Source of the DNA: Flaccisagitta enflata
Lineage: Eukaryota > Chaetognatha > Sagittoidea > Aphragmophora
DNA: 64,000 nt
Assembly (NCBI GenBank): GCA_965153355.1
Contig: OZ231127.1
Coordinates: 65,410,001 to 65,474,000, forward strand
Reading direction: 5' to 3'
This document shows positions 1-10,520 of this stretch, piece after piece. Numbering within the stretch: position 1 is the first letter of the stretch; each line of letters opens with the position of its first letter. The translations under genes and the position numbers were made by a program. The notes beneath the pieces were generated by a model, which worked only from the letters and a program-made list of their open reading frames with translations, did no database searches and was not told the DNA's origin.

Positions 1-405
1 AGATCAGACCCAGCTAAAGAAAATTCCCATACGCATATCCAGCCTCTAACCACCCAGTGACCACCCCAAAAGGCTCAAACCGCCTTCACTGTGACCCAGA
101 TCAGACCCAGCTAAAGAAAATTCCCATACCCAGCCTCTAACCACCCAGCGACCACCCCAAAAGGCTCAAACCGCCCTCACTGTGACCCAGATCAGACCCA
201 GCTAAAGAAAAATCCCATACCCAGCCTCTAACCACCCAGCGACCATCCAAAAAGGCTCAAACTGCCTTCACTGTGACCCAGATCAGACCCAGCTAAAGAA
301 AGTTCCCATACCCAGCCTCTAACCACCCAGCGACCACCCCAAAAGGCTCAAACCGCCTTCACTGTGACCCAGATCAGACCCAGCAAAACAAAATTCCCAT
401 ACCCT
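1..405. repeat. 91-bp satellite-like tandem repeat, about 4.4 copies
   Basis: The phrase AGATCAGACCCAGC recurs at about 1, 98, 189, 280 and 371. The period is 91 bp, apart from a 97-bp first unit with a small CATATC insertion. The last copy decays at about 405. The array starts at the window edge, so its full length is unknown. Confidence 0.9.
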
Positions 406-411
406 GCCTTA

Positions 412-569
412 TTGTAGTTGCGGACACACAACTCTATTAGAGCCTTTGTCCATCCGTCCGTCGGTCCGTTGATCCGTCCATCCGTGAGTCGAAAAATTTG
501 AAAACGCGCATTTCCGCCCCTGCCCACCCGTCCGCAACTGGTTTTGGCCGTGTATCCAGCTTTGTTTTA
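412..569 (+). mobile_element. HCE, GTTGC-stem subfamily
   Basis: Starts TTGTAGTTGCGGACACACAA (a hairpin with an AGTTG/CAACT stem), then CTCTATTAGAG and TTTGTCC followed by degenerate CCGT repeats. It ends with GTCCGCAACTGG and a GGCCGTGTATCCAGCTTTGTT tail in two parts. The GTTGCGGAC strand returns inverted near the 3' end, as in other HCEs. Confidence 0.6.
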
Positions 570-578
570 GCTACTGCT

Positions 579-617
<39 letters not shown>

Positions 618-1199
618 GCAGTGATTACAGACAGGCAGAAGAGCAGACCAACAAACAGACAGATGGAGAGAAACACAGACAAACACACACTAAGGGGGCG
701 TTTCTAGTCAAAGACGATCGCGTTTTGAAAGGGCCCCTCGGTCGCTCGCTACGTTTGTTTGCTCGCACCACTCACTCCGTTCACTCGCTACGCAGCACTC
801 TGCTTCGCTATGCTCGCTTCGCTACCCTCGCTCCATTCACGGGCTCACTCACTTTGCTCGTGGAACAGTTATATTCATTTGGAAAAAAAGTTTAAGAATA
901 CCTTCGGCTTTTTGAGACCTGCAGAGAAATGCAGTTTTTTATTTTTTTGGTGAGGCTTTTGAGAAAGTTGCTGCATTTTGAGAGCAGAATGAAACAACGC
1001 ATGAAATTAACAGCTAAAATAGATCCAATTTTTTTCTTTCACAATTCTGTCCGATCAATACTTTTCATGTTAAGATATTTTCAATCATTTTTTTTCTTTC
1101 ATTTTTTACATTTTTCTAATAAATAAGGTATTGAGTTAGATGAAGTATTTTTGAACTTTGAAGTGTCCCAGGTGATAATTGTGCATGCTGGCAACAAAA
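570..1199. other. No gene recognised; (TC)n and a CTCGCT-rich patch
   Basis: Holds a (TC)n run at about 578-614 and, at about 740-860, a string of near-repeats of CACTCGCTACG and GCTTCGCTA. The rest (860-1200) is AT-rich with no coding signal I can support. Confidence 0.5.
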
Positions 1200-1209
1200 T
1201 GAATGTCTT

Positions 1210-1353
1210 ACTCTCTCTGACTGTCTGTCTTTTTCTGTCTGTCTGTCTCTGTCTATCTTTCTGCCTGTCTGTCTGTCTGTCTGTCTGTCTCTGTGTTTGC
1301 GTGTTTCTCTCTCTCTCTCTTTCTCTCTCTCCCCCTTTCTTTCTTTTTTTCTT

Positions 1354-1384
<31 letters not shown>

Positions 1385-1385
1385 T
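1210..1385 (+). repeat. Compound microsatellite (CTGT)n, (CT)n, (CTTT)n
   Basis: Consecutive CTGT, CT and TTTC runs. They produce long Leu/Ser/Cys frames on one strand and Arg/Glu frames on the other, which are not genes. Confidence 0.9.
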
Positions 1386-1529
1386 ACGACTTTTTTCCTA
1401 CGGCGATTAGCCGCCTTGTAAATTACCGATAGCAAAACAAATCCATCCAAGGGCGGTTACCTTGGGGGTCATTTGAGGTCAAATTTCATAACTCTTCCGC
1501 CAACTATCCAGGCACTCTTTGTGGTATTT

Positions 1530-1891
1530 AACAAGCCCGACCGGGCAACGATGCGTCCGGGCTGTGTCTCAGCGTGTATTGATTATGTGACACATGTATG
1601 AAGAGACAGGTGGACGAACAGACGGATGAAAGGACTCTCAAAACATGTTGGTTGATCATTTGTTTCAGTGTAGGATCTCACCGTAGCCAAAAACAGCCGA
1701 GAAACGCGGTTTTTGCACGGGCGTAACGGACGGACGGACGGACGGACGGACGGACGGACGGACGGACGGACGGACGGACGGACGGACGGACGGATGGACG
1801 GACGGACGGACGGACCGACGGACCGACGGACGGACTGACGGATGGACAGACCCTCTTATAGAGATGCGTTCCTGACGGACGCATCTAAAAA
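1530..1891 (-). mobile_element. HCE, GATGCG-stem subfamily with long (GACG)n
   Basis: Read on the minus strand it starts TTTTTAGATGCGTCC, has the paired GCATCTCTATAAGAGGG segment, about 110 bp of CCGT repeats (1728-1845) and a 3' end CGGGCTTGTT. An inner GATGCGTCCGGGC copy sits at about 1550. The AACAAG and TAAAAA ends match the empty site of repeat R1. Confidence 0.7.
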
Positions 1892-1918
1892 GACTCCTTA
1901 ATCATTTTAAAGAGCGGT

Positions 1919-2050
1919 CGGTGTGATACGCGACATCACCGTGGCAGAAAAGTGCCGAAAACTGTGATTTTCAAGAAAGCGTTACGGACCGACGGACGGA
2001 CGGACGGACGGACAGACCCTCTTATAGAGATGCGAGGACGCATCTAAAAA
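1919..2050 (-). mobile_element. Truncated HCE, GATGCG-stem subfamily
   Basis: Ends GCATCTAAAAA with the hairpin strand GATGCGAGGACGCATC and a short (GACG)n run, then loses recognisable 5' features. It lies in tandem with the HCE at 1530-1891, in the same orientation. Confidence 0.55.
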
Positions 2051-2407
2051 GGAATTGAGGCAAGCGGAGGTCGGTATCTTGATAAAAAACCCGCACGGCA
2101 ACGTTTGCTCCAGTACAAAACAGTGGTGACGCTTTTTTTTCTTCATTTAGAGTGAGGAATCACTTCTAGAGCTCTTATCTTCCGAACGAATTGTCTTACA
2201 GCTTCCATCATGGTCCCAATTTAAAGATATCAAACAGATCTTTAAAATGGGCCCAATCTTGGATCTGTAGGTCAATTCGTTTAGAAGTTACACTATTTAA
2301 ATGTTCGTGCTAACATTTGATATACATAAAACCGCAATTTCAGTTATCTCTCCTCATGCCTATCACCTCTTATGGCTTCCTACATTCTTCCATTCTATTG
2401 AACGTTC

Positions 2408-2506
2408 ATTCATTCATTCATACATTCATTCATTCATTCATTCATTCATTCATTCATTCATTCATTCATTCATTCATTCATTCATTCATTCATTCATTCA
2501 TTCGTT
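2408..2506. repeat. (ATTC)n microsatellite
   Basis: About 24 copies of CATT. Similar runs occur at 35262-35308 and 40484-40572. Confidence 0.95.
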
Positions 2507-2693
2507 TGTTCGTTCATTCATTAAGTCAAACGGAGAACAACACATTTTTTATTACATTCAAATGAACTCATGTGAAATGCCAAACAACCTCCATCATGAT
2601 CAATACAAAATTATGCAATCAATACTGTAATACAAAATTTCATTCAAAATCTGGTCCCACGACATTGTCTGTAATAATAGTTTTTGTAGATAC

Positions 2694-3079
2694 TTTTTGG
2701 GCAGCGGCTCCGAAGGGGACGAAGTCCTGTAGAGCACAGGGGACTTTCGTTTGTCCGTTCGTTCATCCCCCCCCCCCCGGCCCTCTCAGGCCTGAAATCT
2801 GCCCTCTTACGCCTAAAATCTGCCTTCTCAGGCCTAAAATCTGCCCTTTCAGGCCTGAAACCTGTCCTCTCGGGCCTTGAATCTGCCCTCTTAGACCTGA
2901 AATCTGCCCTCTCAGATTCAAGGCCTGAGAGGGTAGATTTCAGGCCTGACAGGGCAGATTTCAGGCCTGAGAAGGCAGATTTTAGGCCTGGGAGGGTCTG
3001 GGGGGATGGATGGACAGATGGATGGCTGAACAAATGAAAGTCCCCTGTGTTCTACAGGACTTCGTCCCCTTCGGGGCCG
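2694..3079. mobile_element. GHME A with internally inverted array
   Basis: The left end, GCGGCTCCGAAGGGGACGAA then GTCCTGTAGAGCACAGGGGA, is repeated inverted at the right end (CCCCTGTGTTCTACAGGAC, then CCCCTTCGGGGCCGCTGC). Between them units of about 21 bp, GGCCTGAAATCTGCCCTCT, run first on one strand and switch orientation at about 2920. Confidence 0.7.
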
Positions 3080-3179
3080 CTGCACTGCCTCTCATTCAGA
3101 TTTACAACCATGCAAAGCAGGGCAACGGGTATCGCTGACCATGTATTGCCCTTGGGCGACCTGTTAAAAAAGTTTTTAG

Positions 3180-3950
3180 TCGCGGATACGCGGCTCTACT
3201 ACGCGAATAAAAAAAACGCAAGTTTTCCTTTAGGTGATTTTTGCGCCTTTGGGTCACTTTGGACATGATTTATCAGTGACCACATTGAAGCTTTTTTCGA
3301 GGGCTTGCTTTTGAGCGCAATCCCACACCTGTAACTTTAATCGTTAAGAAGTTATACTCAAAAAAAGGTGCAGGGGTCAAAATTTCCAAATGCAGTAAGA
3401 GGAAAAAATAAGGATGTTTTGTGGTGAACATGATAGAACAATTGCACTGCCACAAGCAATCAGGCATTGTTCTACCCATGATGTCTACTATCATAGTTTT
3501 TATATTTGAGTTCCTCAATGTCTATGATAAAATATGAGGCACCAACTGTATTTTAGAGTGATAAAACCTTTGAAATCAATAAAGATCAAACTGAAAATCA
3601 AAGGAAAAAATAAATAAGTAAAGTACATGTCACTTTAGCACGGCTTTTTCTCTGCATCACCTTAATTCTGATGCCTAAAACTCTTTGTTATGATGCACAA
3701 AAACTCAAATAAACCAAACCAGCTCGTAAAAACCTGCTTAGAAGAATAATAGTCCATTTCAAGCTCTTTTATGAAAAACTTAAGTTTTTAAAGAATTCGG
3801 GTAGTACACCTTGCCATGTGCCACCTTCCGAGTGGTATTTGCATTACTGCTCACTGCTCACTGCTCACTGCTCCTGCCCAACCATCAGCGACTGGATGGC
3901 CGTGTATCTGGCCCTGTTCAATAATATGTCCATGTTGAACAAATTTCAAA
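3180..3950. other. Unassigned sequence
   Basis: Mixed AT-rich sequence. It has only short frames and no splice-linked similarity that I recognise. A CTCACTG triplet repeat occurs at about 3850-3870. Confidence 0.4.
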
Positions 3951-3952
<2 letters not shown>

Positions 3953-3989
<37 letters not shown>

Positions 3990-4113
3990 TTTCTTACTTT
4001 TTTTCTCTTTTTTGTTTTGTTTGTTCGTTCATTTGTTCGTTTGTTCGTTAAATCGTTTTTTTGTTCATTCGTTCGTTCGTTCGTTCTTTCTTTCACTTGT
4101 GTATGCTTTCGTT

Positions 4114-4181
<68 letters not shown>

Positions 4182-4235
4182 TCATTCTTTCCCCACTTGC
4201 TCGACCAAAATGGATATCCATTCTCTGTCTGCCTG

Positions 4236-4298
<63 letters not shown>
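3953..4298. repeat. Microsatellite cluster (CT)n, (GTTC)n, (TTTC)n, (CT)n
   Basis: Successive blocks: (CT)n at about 3955-3987, TTCG/GTTC at 4018-4090, (TTTC)n at 4112-4190 and (CT)n at 4242-4297. Open frames on both strands here are low-complexity artefacts. Confidence 0.95.
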
Positions 4299-4383
4299 CT
4301 TAAGGACATCTTGTGGGATGATTGGAAAGTCGGGACATGGAATTGGCCGGAATCTCCTGATCCTGGTCCTTCAGATCTTTGAT

Positions 4384-4583
4384 TTTTTAGTCGCGTGCTA
4401 CGCTTTGTCGGTTCGTTGGTCGGTCGGTCCATCGGTCCGTCGGTCAGTCCGTCCTTCACATTTTACTTTTTTTTGTTTTTCTGGTCTTTAGCCTCACTGC
4501 TCCTGCCCAAATGATGAAGTGACCTCAAATATGGCCCCTGCCCAACCACACGCAACTTAGGTAGCCGTGTTTCCGGCCTTGTT
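4384..4583 (+). mobile_element. HCE, GTCGC-stem subfamily
   Basis: TTTTTAGTCGCGTGCTACG, then CTTTGTCGG with CGGT/CCGT repeats, then CCTCACTGCTCCTGCCCAAA, then CACACGCAACTTAGGTAGCC and a CCGGCCTTGTTT end. Part of the first hairpin's 3' arm and the CTCTACACC spacer are missing. Confidence 0.75.
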
Positions 4584-4585
4584 TC

Positions 4586-4989
4586 CCGAGTTTTGACTTC
4601 CACGAATCCTGTCCCGACGTGGCGCCAACATAGATGAGTATGAAATGAAACAGGAACAATTCCAAGATGTGCAGAATGCACACGAACCAGAGAGATCAGA
4701 GAGAAAGAAATCAGAGAAAGAGATTAATAAGAGAGAGAAGGTCAGTGACAGATGAAGATAGACAGAAACAGACAGAGTTAGACAGAAACGGACAAAGATA
4801 GACAGAAACAGTACAACGTACAATCTTTGTTTTGTCCACTGACTGTCATAGGATGAACGGGTCAAATGTTTTTTTTCTGAGAAAAGTATCTATTTTCAAA
4901 GCAAACTGCTTCTTAATGAATAGACCTGCAGATGTCAGATTGGTCTCATTTTGAAGATCTGTCCAAAATCAGTAAAATGAGACCAATCT
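4586..4989. other. Unassigned sequence with AGACAGA-rich stretch
   Basis: Contains a degenerate (GACAGA)n / (AGAGA)n segment at about 4690-4815. It also has a short inverted pair around 4938-4995 (AGATTGGTCTCATTTT and AAAATGAGACCAATCT). No gene seen. Confidence 0.45.
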
Positions 4990-5250
4990 GAGGTCAGTTG
5001 GTCAATTCGTTTAAATGATAAGAGCTCCAGAAGCTACATTATCCTACAAATGGAGAGATAAACTACAAGCACTTTTTTGTTGATGACCAAAGTGTTGCCG
5101 TGCGGGTTTGTTTTTGAAATATCGACCTCCGCTTGTCTGACTTCCTTTTTAAATGATACATAGAAGACATAGTTAGTTGGCGGAAGAGTTCTGAAGTTTG
5201 ACCTCAAATGACCCCCAAGGTAACCGCCCAACCATCCATCCTTTCAAAGG
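4990..5250 (-). repeat. Dispersed repeat R1, uninterrupted copy
   Basis: Reverse complement of the R1 copy at 1444-2290 without the HCE insertion. Where the other copy carries AACAAG...TAAAAA, this one simply reads GTATCATTTAAAAAGGAAG on the minus strand, at about 5143-5161. It is the empty-site comparison for HCE. Confidence 0.8.
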
Positions 5251-5459
5251 ATATAAAATGGCCGACAAACAAGCCCGAGCTTATTGGCTTCTTTGCTATT
5301 ATGTCACTGGAAACACTAAAAAAGAAATAAGGAACAAAAAAATGAACGAACAAACGAATGAAAGAATGAAAAAAAAAAGAATGAACGAACAGCCTAAATG
5401 AATGAATTTCATTTCATATTCTTGCCCCTACCGCACAGTCATCAAATTTGCTGTCATTT

Positions 5460-5512
5460 ATGTCGTCGTCATCGTCATCGTCGTCGTCGTTGTTGTTGTT
5501 GTTGTTGTTGTC
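5460..5512. repeat. (GTC)n/(GTT)n trinucleotide run
   Basis: GTCGTC and GTTGTT triplets. A plain microsatellite. Confidence 0.85.
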
Positions 5513-5656
5513 AAGGCCGGCGACTGAGTTGTGGCGGGGCTGGGCATGTTGTTCAAAATCGCTCATTCAAACAATTTCAGTTCAAGTTTCAGATCTTCTT
5601 AGCAAGCAACTGAAAATGCTGATGAATGTTGAAAGTACTCTTCCCGACATGAATGA

Positions 5657-5703
<47 letters not shown>
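5657..5703. repeat. (CT)n microsatellite
   Basis: Uninterrupted CT dinucleotides. Confidence 0.95.
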
Positions 5704-5705
<2 letters not shown>

Positions 5706-5790
5706 ATTGTTTTTCCATACTCCATTACTAGCCAGCGTCACCATCATAAATAAGAGCTACATCGTGAAATTACCTTTTGTGTTACCACCA

Positions 5791-6132
5791 TGCGCATCGG
5801 TGTAGGGGAGCAGGAAGCCGAGGGACATCCAAGCCATTTTCAAGCCCAACAGCATCTTCAACCCATGTTTTGCACCATTTTTATGCTTTTATTCCATTTA
5901 CTAAACTTTTTTATGTTCAAGCCTGCCCTTACAAAACACAAACAACCTTTCCTATTCCATTCTTTCATTTTTTCCTTTGCTTTTCTTCTTTTTCTGCTAT
6001 TTTTTCTCTTTTTCCCTATCTTCTTATTTATTCTTTACTGGATTCTCAGCCCGACAGACTTTCCAGCCCAACAGATAGGGCCGTCCATGGACGGTCTGGA
6101 TGTCCCTTGTCCTACACCGATGACCATGCGCA
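5791..6132. mobile_element. MITE with about 35-bp imperfect terminal inverted repeats
   Basis: The left end TGCGCATCGGTGTAGG ... GAGGGACATCCA returns inverted at the right end as TGGATGTCCCTTGTCC ... ATGCGCA, with a 6-bp indel. The interior is AT/pyrimidine-rich and has no believable ORF. Confidence 0.6.
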
Positions 6133-6290
6133 TTTTCACAAATTTCAACCGTGTTACTCTGCATTACTGGCGAGTGTTACTCCGCGTTACCCGCATGTGG
6201 CACTCTGCGTTACCGGTAGTTGAAAACAATGAAATAAAGAAGGGTAACACGGCGTTACCGGTGTTACTAAAATGGAGGTCCGAATTTCAC
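6133..6290. repeat. GTTAC-rich degenerate repeat patch
   Basis: GTGTTACTCTGCATTAC-like words recur about six times in 110 bp, and one lies inverted at 6243-6266 (GGTAACACGGCGTTACC). Confidence 0.5.
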
Positions 6291-6295
6291 TGTGC

Positions 6296-6833
6296 CTCAA
6301 GGCCCATATCCCAGCCTCAAGGCTCAAGTCCCAGCCTAAATCCTCAAATCCTAGCCTTAAGGCTAAAATCACAGCCTCATGGCTCAAATCACAGCCTGAA
6401 GCAATAAATCATAGCCATGAGGCTCAAATGAGTGCCTCATGGCTCAAATCACAGCCTATATACTCAAATCCTAACCTTGAGGCTCGTATCCCAGCCTAAA
6501 GTCTCATATCCCAGCCTCAAGCCTCAAATACCAGCCTTGAGGCTCAAATCACAGCCTTAAGGCTCAAATCACAGCCTTGAGGCTCAAATCACAGACTCGA
6601 GGCTCAAATCACAGACTTGAGGCTCAAATCACAGGCTCAAATCACAGCCTCATGGCTCAAATCACAGCCTTGAGGCTCAAATTCAATCCTACAACTTCAA
6701 AACTTACTAATCACGATCATAGGTCATCGGCCCCTTCGGGGCTGCTGCCCCTCTCACCATCACACATCACATATACTCACATAGGGGCAACGGGTACCGC
6801 TGACCATCTAACGCTTTTGCGACTATTTATTTT
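6296..6833 (-). mobile_element. GHME B
   Basis: About 20 copies of an 18-22 bp unit (AGGCTCAAATCACAGCCT) fill 6297-6690. The right end has CATAGGTCATCGGCCCCTTC, GGGGCTGCTGCCCC and TACCGCTGACCATCTAACGC, then TTTTGCGACTA. This is the reverse complement of the left end of GHME C. The opposite terminus is missing. Confidence 0.65.
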
Positions 6834-7157
6834 TGTATAGATATCAGGAGTATAATTTTTTTTATTTCAAAACTTAATACCTACTAAAATAACTATATAT
6901 AACAGTTTATTGTGACTGAAAATCAGATTTTGTCTTCGTTTGCACCTCGACATAAGAGGAATAGAAGAAGAAGCAAATGAAGGAAGAAATAGAAAAGAAA
7001 ATCAACAGATAGCAGGAGATGAAGATGTTGATTTAAAGGGGAACAAGAAGAAACAAGTGAAGCGGGGTCACAATATCGTTAGGGACGTGTGGGCATGGGC
7101 AGCCAACCCTCATCCATAACCAACACCTCATCCAACCCCCCTTCCAACACAGACACA

Positions 7158-7572
7158 TACAGACAGGACCCTAAAAAGAATAGAGTAGGGACCCAAAGTT
7201 TAGCAGCCCCCCTTACAGTTTACATGGTTCAACTTCAAGCAATTTTCTTACTTCCAATGGCGGTTGACACCTCAGGTGGCTACAATTGGCGCCACCGTGG
7301 CGATTTTTGAATTTCCACCTAGAACACCCCCAAATTTTCAAAATTGATGAAAAAATAGTTTGATTTATTTTGGCAAATTTGGGTGATTTGACTAAATTTA
7401 GGGGTGTTCTAGGTGTAAATTCAAAAATCGCCATGGTGGCGCCAATTGTATCCACCTGAAGTGTCAACTGCCACTAGAAGTAAGAAAATTGCTTGAGCCA
7501 TGTAAGCTGTAGGGGGGGAGGGGCTGCCAAACTTTGGGTCCCTCCTCAGTTCTTACTAGAGTCCTGTCTGTA
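7158..7572. mobile_element. Foldback MITE, TA-flanked, about 410 bp
   Basis: The ends are TA-CAGACAGGACCCT and AGAGTCCTGTCTG-TA. The arms stay complementary inwards: GACCCAAAGTTT...AAACTTTGGGTC, TTACAGTTTACATGG...CCATGTAAGCTGTA, AAGCAATTTTCTTACTT, and GGCGCCACCGTGGCGATTTT paired with AAAATCGCCATGGTGGCGCC. Almost the whole element can form one hairpin. Confidence 0.85.
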
Positions 7573-7616
7573 CACAAAATGCAAAAAGCTTCTAAAACGC
7601 TTTTTACACGTTTCGA

Positions 7617-7663
7617 CTAATATCTTTCAAAAAAAGAGGAAAATGAGAAATAATCGAGTTGCA
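7617..7663. repeat. Solo end of the 18.9-kb foldback family
   Basis: AATATCTTTCAAAAAAAGAG followed by GAAAATGAGAAATAATCGAG is repeated exactly at about 18860-18903, where it forms the outer edge of the second foldback copy. Confidence 0.7.
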
Positions 7664-8500
7664 CAGTGCAAAGATCTCTAGACTTGCACTTGGAGTGGGT
7701 GAAAAAAAAAAAGTTCACGTAGAGGAACACGGTTTTTTTTAAAGAAAACTAGACCCTTGACTGCATCAGACGGCACTCTTTTTTTACCTTATTCTTCGCA
7801 CATTACTACATAATTAAAAAAAAAAGCCAAATATGTGAAAAATGAAGGTTGGCAGTTGAACCTGCGCAAAACTCCGATTGTTTCAGTTAAACATGGCGTT
7901 CTTTACCATTTTAGAAAGCCTGAACACAGATGATCACGTTGGTGCAATCAGAGTTCAAAAAAGTTATCATTTAGTATGTTTTTAGCCTATTTGAAATACG
8001 GTTCTCTCTTTTTTCCACGAAATTCGAATCTCCACTTTTTAAAGAATAGTTTCCATAGAGGAAACGCTTTGTTTGGCAAAGCTGAAAATCTCCCAAAAAA
8101 AGGTTCTGACCATGGGCTTTCAGCTCGTGTATTAATCAAAGCTCACTTTGTTTCCGCATAACTGTAGTAGTATGTAAAAGTTAGGCTATCAATTTTGTAG
8201 TGCTGCTCTCTCTTTGAGATTTAATCTCATAGGGAACTGTCATTGGTTCGCTCTCACTGAAACGGCTCTCGGATTGGCCGATTGACTCTCGACGTCATAA
8301 GGCCGGTACCTTCGAACCTTCGGCCTTCGGCCTTCGGCCCTTACGAACTTTGCCGATGCTCAGTTCATCTCATTGAGCCACTCATGTAACAGTGCTATTG
8401 AAAGAAAAACGTTACGGCTCGCCAGACATCCCCCACTCTGAAGAAAAAAACTTACTTGAGGGGAAGTGTTGCTAAAGATTCACTTGACACACTAGATGCG
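7664..8500. other. Unassigned AT-rich sequence
   Basis: No gene seen. A CTTCGGC triple repeat at about 8315-8340 and CTCTC-rich text around 8205 are the only features. Confidence 0.4.
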
Positions 8501-8511
8501 AATTCATATTC

Positions 8512-8732
8512 ACCATGAATATGAATATGAATGTGAATAGGAATATGAATGAATAGGAATAGGAATATAAATATGAATATGAATATGAATGAATATGAAT
8601 ATGAATGAATAGGAATATGAATGAATATGAATGAATATGAATATGAATATAAATATGAATATGAATATGAATATAAACATGAGTATGAATATGAATATGA
8701 AAGTGAATGAATATGAATATGAATATGCACCA
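8512..8732. repeat. (GAATAT)n hexanucleotide microsatellite
   Basis: Degenerate GAATAT/GAATGA array. It gives a Met-Asn-repeat frame on plus and a His-Ile/Ser-Tyr frame on minus, both artefacts. Confidence 0.9.
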
Positions 8733-8984
8733 CGAACAAAGGAAGTAGGAACAAGATGTTTGACCCAAACTTTCTACATAGGTTTCCTCTTTACTCAAAC
8801 CCATTTAAAAGTCATCTCTTACCCTGGACTCAACTCCATCCATTTCTATCAGAACTACCATAAACCCAAAAACCTGATGGCAATTTCTACAATAAACTGG
8901 ACTGGTTGCAATGAAGTACATAGAAGTTAAGCTTAAGTGCAAATGTACAGACATTATAAAGAAATTTTTAAAAATGATATGATA

Positions 8985-9305
8985 AGTTAAAAAATTTTTA
9001 AAAAATATTAAAAAATGTTGAAAAAATGTTAAAAAATGTTGAAAACTATCAAAGAATGTTAAAAAATGTTAAAAAAGGTTAAAAATGTTAAAAATGTTTG
9101 AAAATGTTAAGAAATGTAAAAAAATGTTGTTATTTGAAAAAAAATGTTTAGGAATGTTAAAAAAATGTTAAAAATGAAAGAAAATGTAACAAATTGTTTA
9201 AAAATGTTAAAAATGAAAAAAAAAAATTGTAAAAGTATCTTTAAAGATATTTAAAAACGCTAAAACAAGTATAAAAAGAAAGAAAAATGTTAAACAAGGT
9301 CATTA
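8985..9305. repeat. Degenerate (AAAAATGTT)n array, left part
   Basis: Units of 8-10 bp such as AAAAAATGTT. The array resumes at 9552-9740 on the far side of an HCE, so the HCE interrupts it. Confidence 0.8.
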
Positions 9306-9309
9306 GACC

Positions 9310-9551
9310 TAAGTCGCGTGCGGCGGCACTTTCAAAAAATGTCAGGCACACAGACGGACAAGATTTTTTTTTTCAAAAGTACTTTTGAAAGGCTTTTTAC
9401 TTCTCCAAGTTTCTTCTCGGCCATTCAGAGCCATCAAAAATGCGATAAAAAGCCTTAAAAACGACTTTGTTACGGACGGACCGACCGACCGACCGACCGA
9501 CCGACCGACCGACAAAGTGGCTTATAGAGTCGCGTAGCACGCGACTAAAAA
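9310..9551 (-). mobile_element. HCE, GTCGC-stem subfamily, inside an AAAATGTT array
   Basis: On the minus strand: TTTTTAGTCGCGTGC, TACGCGACTCTATAAGCCAC, TTTGTCGG and eight CGGT units, then a diverged middle and GCCGCACGCGACTTAGG. The arms AGTCGCGTGC and GCACGCGACT are intact. The simple repeat continues on both sides. Confidence 0.75.
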
Positions 9552-9740
9552 TGTTAGCCATATAAAATATGTAAAAAAATACAAAAAATGTTAAAAGATG
9601 TATAATGAATGTTAATAAATGTAAAAGAAATATTAAAAATAGTGAAGATAAACAATGTAAAAGATGTTACAAATGTTTTAAAACAATGATTTGAATGTTT
9701 TAAAATGTTTAGAAATCACTTAAAATAACATAAAGGAGAA
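9552..9740. repeat. Degenerate (AAAAATGTT)n array, right part
   Basis: Continuation of the 8985-9305 array after the HCE. Confidence 0.75.
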
Positions 9741-9744
9741 ATGT

Positions 9745-10344
9745 AAAAAAATGCAAAATCTCTTACCCTTTCTTGACTCTCCCTTTTACCCCCTTTTCTC
9801 TCTCTTTCTCTCTCTTTTCCTCTCTTTTTGGACAACGGCTCCAAATACCAATACCAAGTCAGTAAACAGAAAATTGCTGTTTTTGCTTGTTTTGACCAGT
9901 TTTTTAGCTATTTTGATAGGGTGTCTCGGTCAGACCATAATTTGCACAAAAGGTTTGAAATTACCCAAAAAACCATTGGAACATCATAATTGATATCTAT
10001 TATGGTGGAAAAAAGGCTTAAACAGCCTCTGAGAGCCAAAATGTGCAGAATCTAGCCTGTTTTTGAGCAACTATCAAAATCGCGAAAAAGCTATAATTTT
10101 AAGGCTTTTACAGAGTCAAAATTCTTTATAATTGAGTCTTGTGAATTTATATGGACCAGATAACATTAATTCTTATAGTGTAAAATAGTTAGGATTCAAT
10201 TCCCCAGAATTTTTCATGTTCATTCAATGTAAAATCACTGTTTTTTGCAACTTTTTGACCATTTTCTTTCAATTTTTAATCGTTTCTGCCCTGTCTAGTT
10301 TCTTCAGCATCAATAAGGATCTTATTTCAATATTACAATAAATC
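9745..10344. other. Unassigned AT-rich sequence
   Basis: No gene. The words AGTAAACAGAAAATTGCTG and TTGTTTTGACCAGTTTTTTA recur near 15985-16030, so part of this is a dispersed repeat. Confidence 0.4.
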
Positions 10345-10520
10345 TTTTTAGATGCATCCTTGGGAAGTGCATCTCTATAAATGTGTCTGTCCATCCATTA
10401 GTCTGTTTGCCCATCCATCCATTGGTCCATTTATTGGTCTATCCATCAAATGTCCGTTACACCTGAAAATGGCAATCCTTGGCGCTTTTCAGCCGTTTCC
10501 ATGTGTGACACCAAACTGAA
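10345..10520 (+). mobile_element. Diverged HCE, GATGCA-stem subfamily
   Basis: TTTTTAGATGCATCCTTGGG, then AAGTGCATCTCTATAAATG and TGTCTGTCCATCCATTAG. The stem GATGCA/TGCATC still pairs, although both arms differ from the GATGCG subfamily. The 3' end is lost. Confidence 0.6.

Larger units (their letters stand above)
1444..2290 (+). repeat. Dispersed repeat R1, interrupted by HCEs
   Basis: The outer parts (1444-1529 and 2051-2290) match the reverse complement of 4990-5250. Shared words include GGCGGTTACCTTGGGGGTCA, ACTCTTCCGCCAACTA, GCAAGCGGAGGTCG and CCCGCACGGCAAC. The stretch 1530-2050 is absent from the second copy, so it is an insertion. Confidence 0.8.

Noticed and set aside
5777-6407. 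148- and 205-codon ORFs
   Set aside because: They cross a MITE, a GTTAC repeat patch and the start of a GHME array, so they cannot be one gene.
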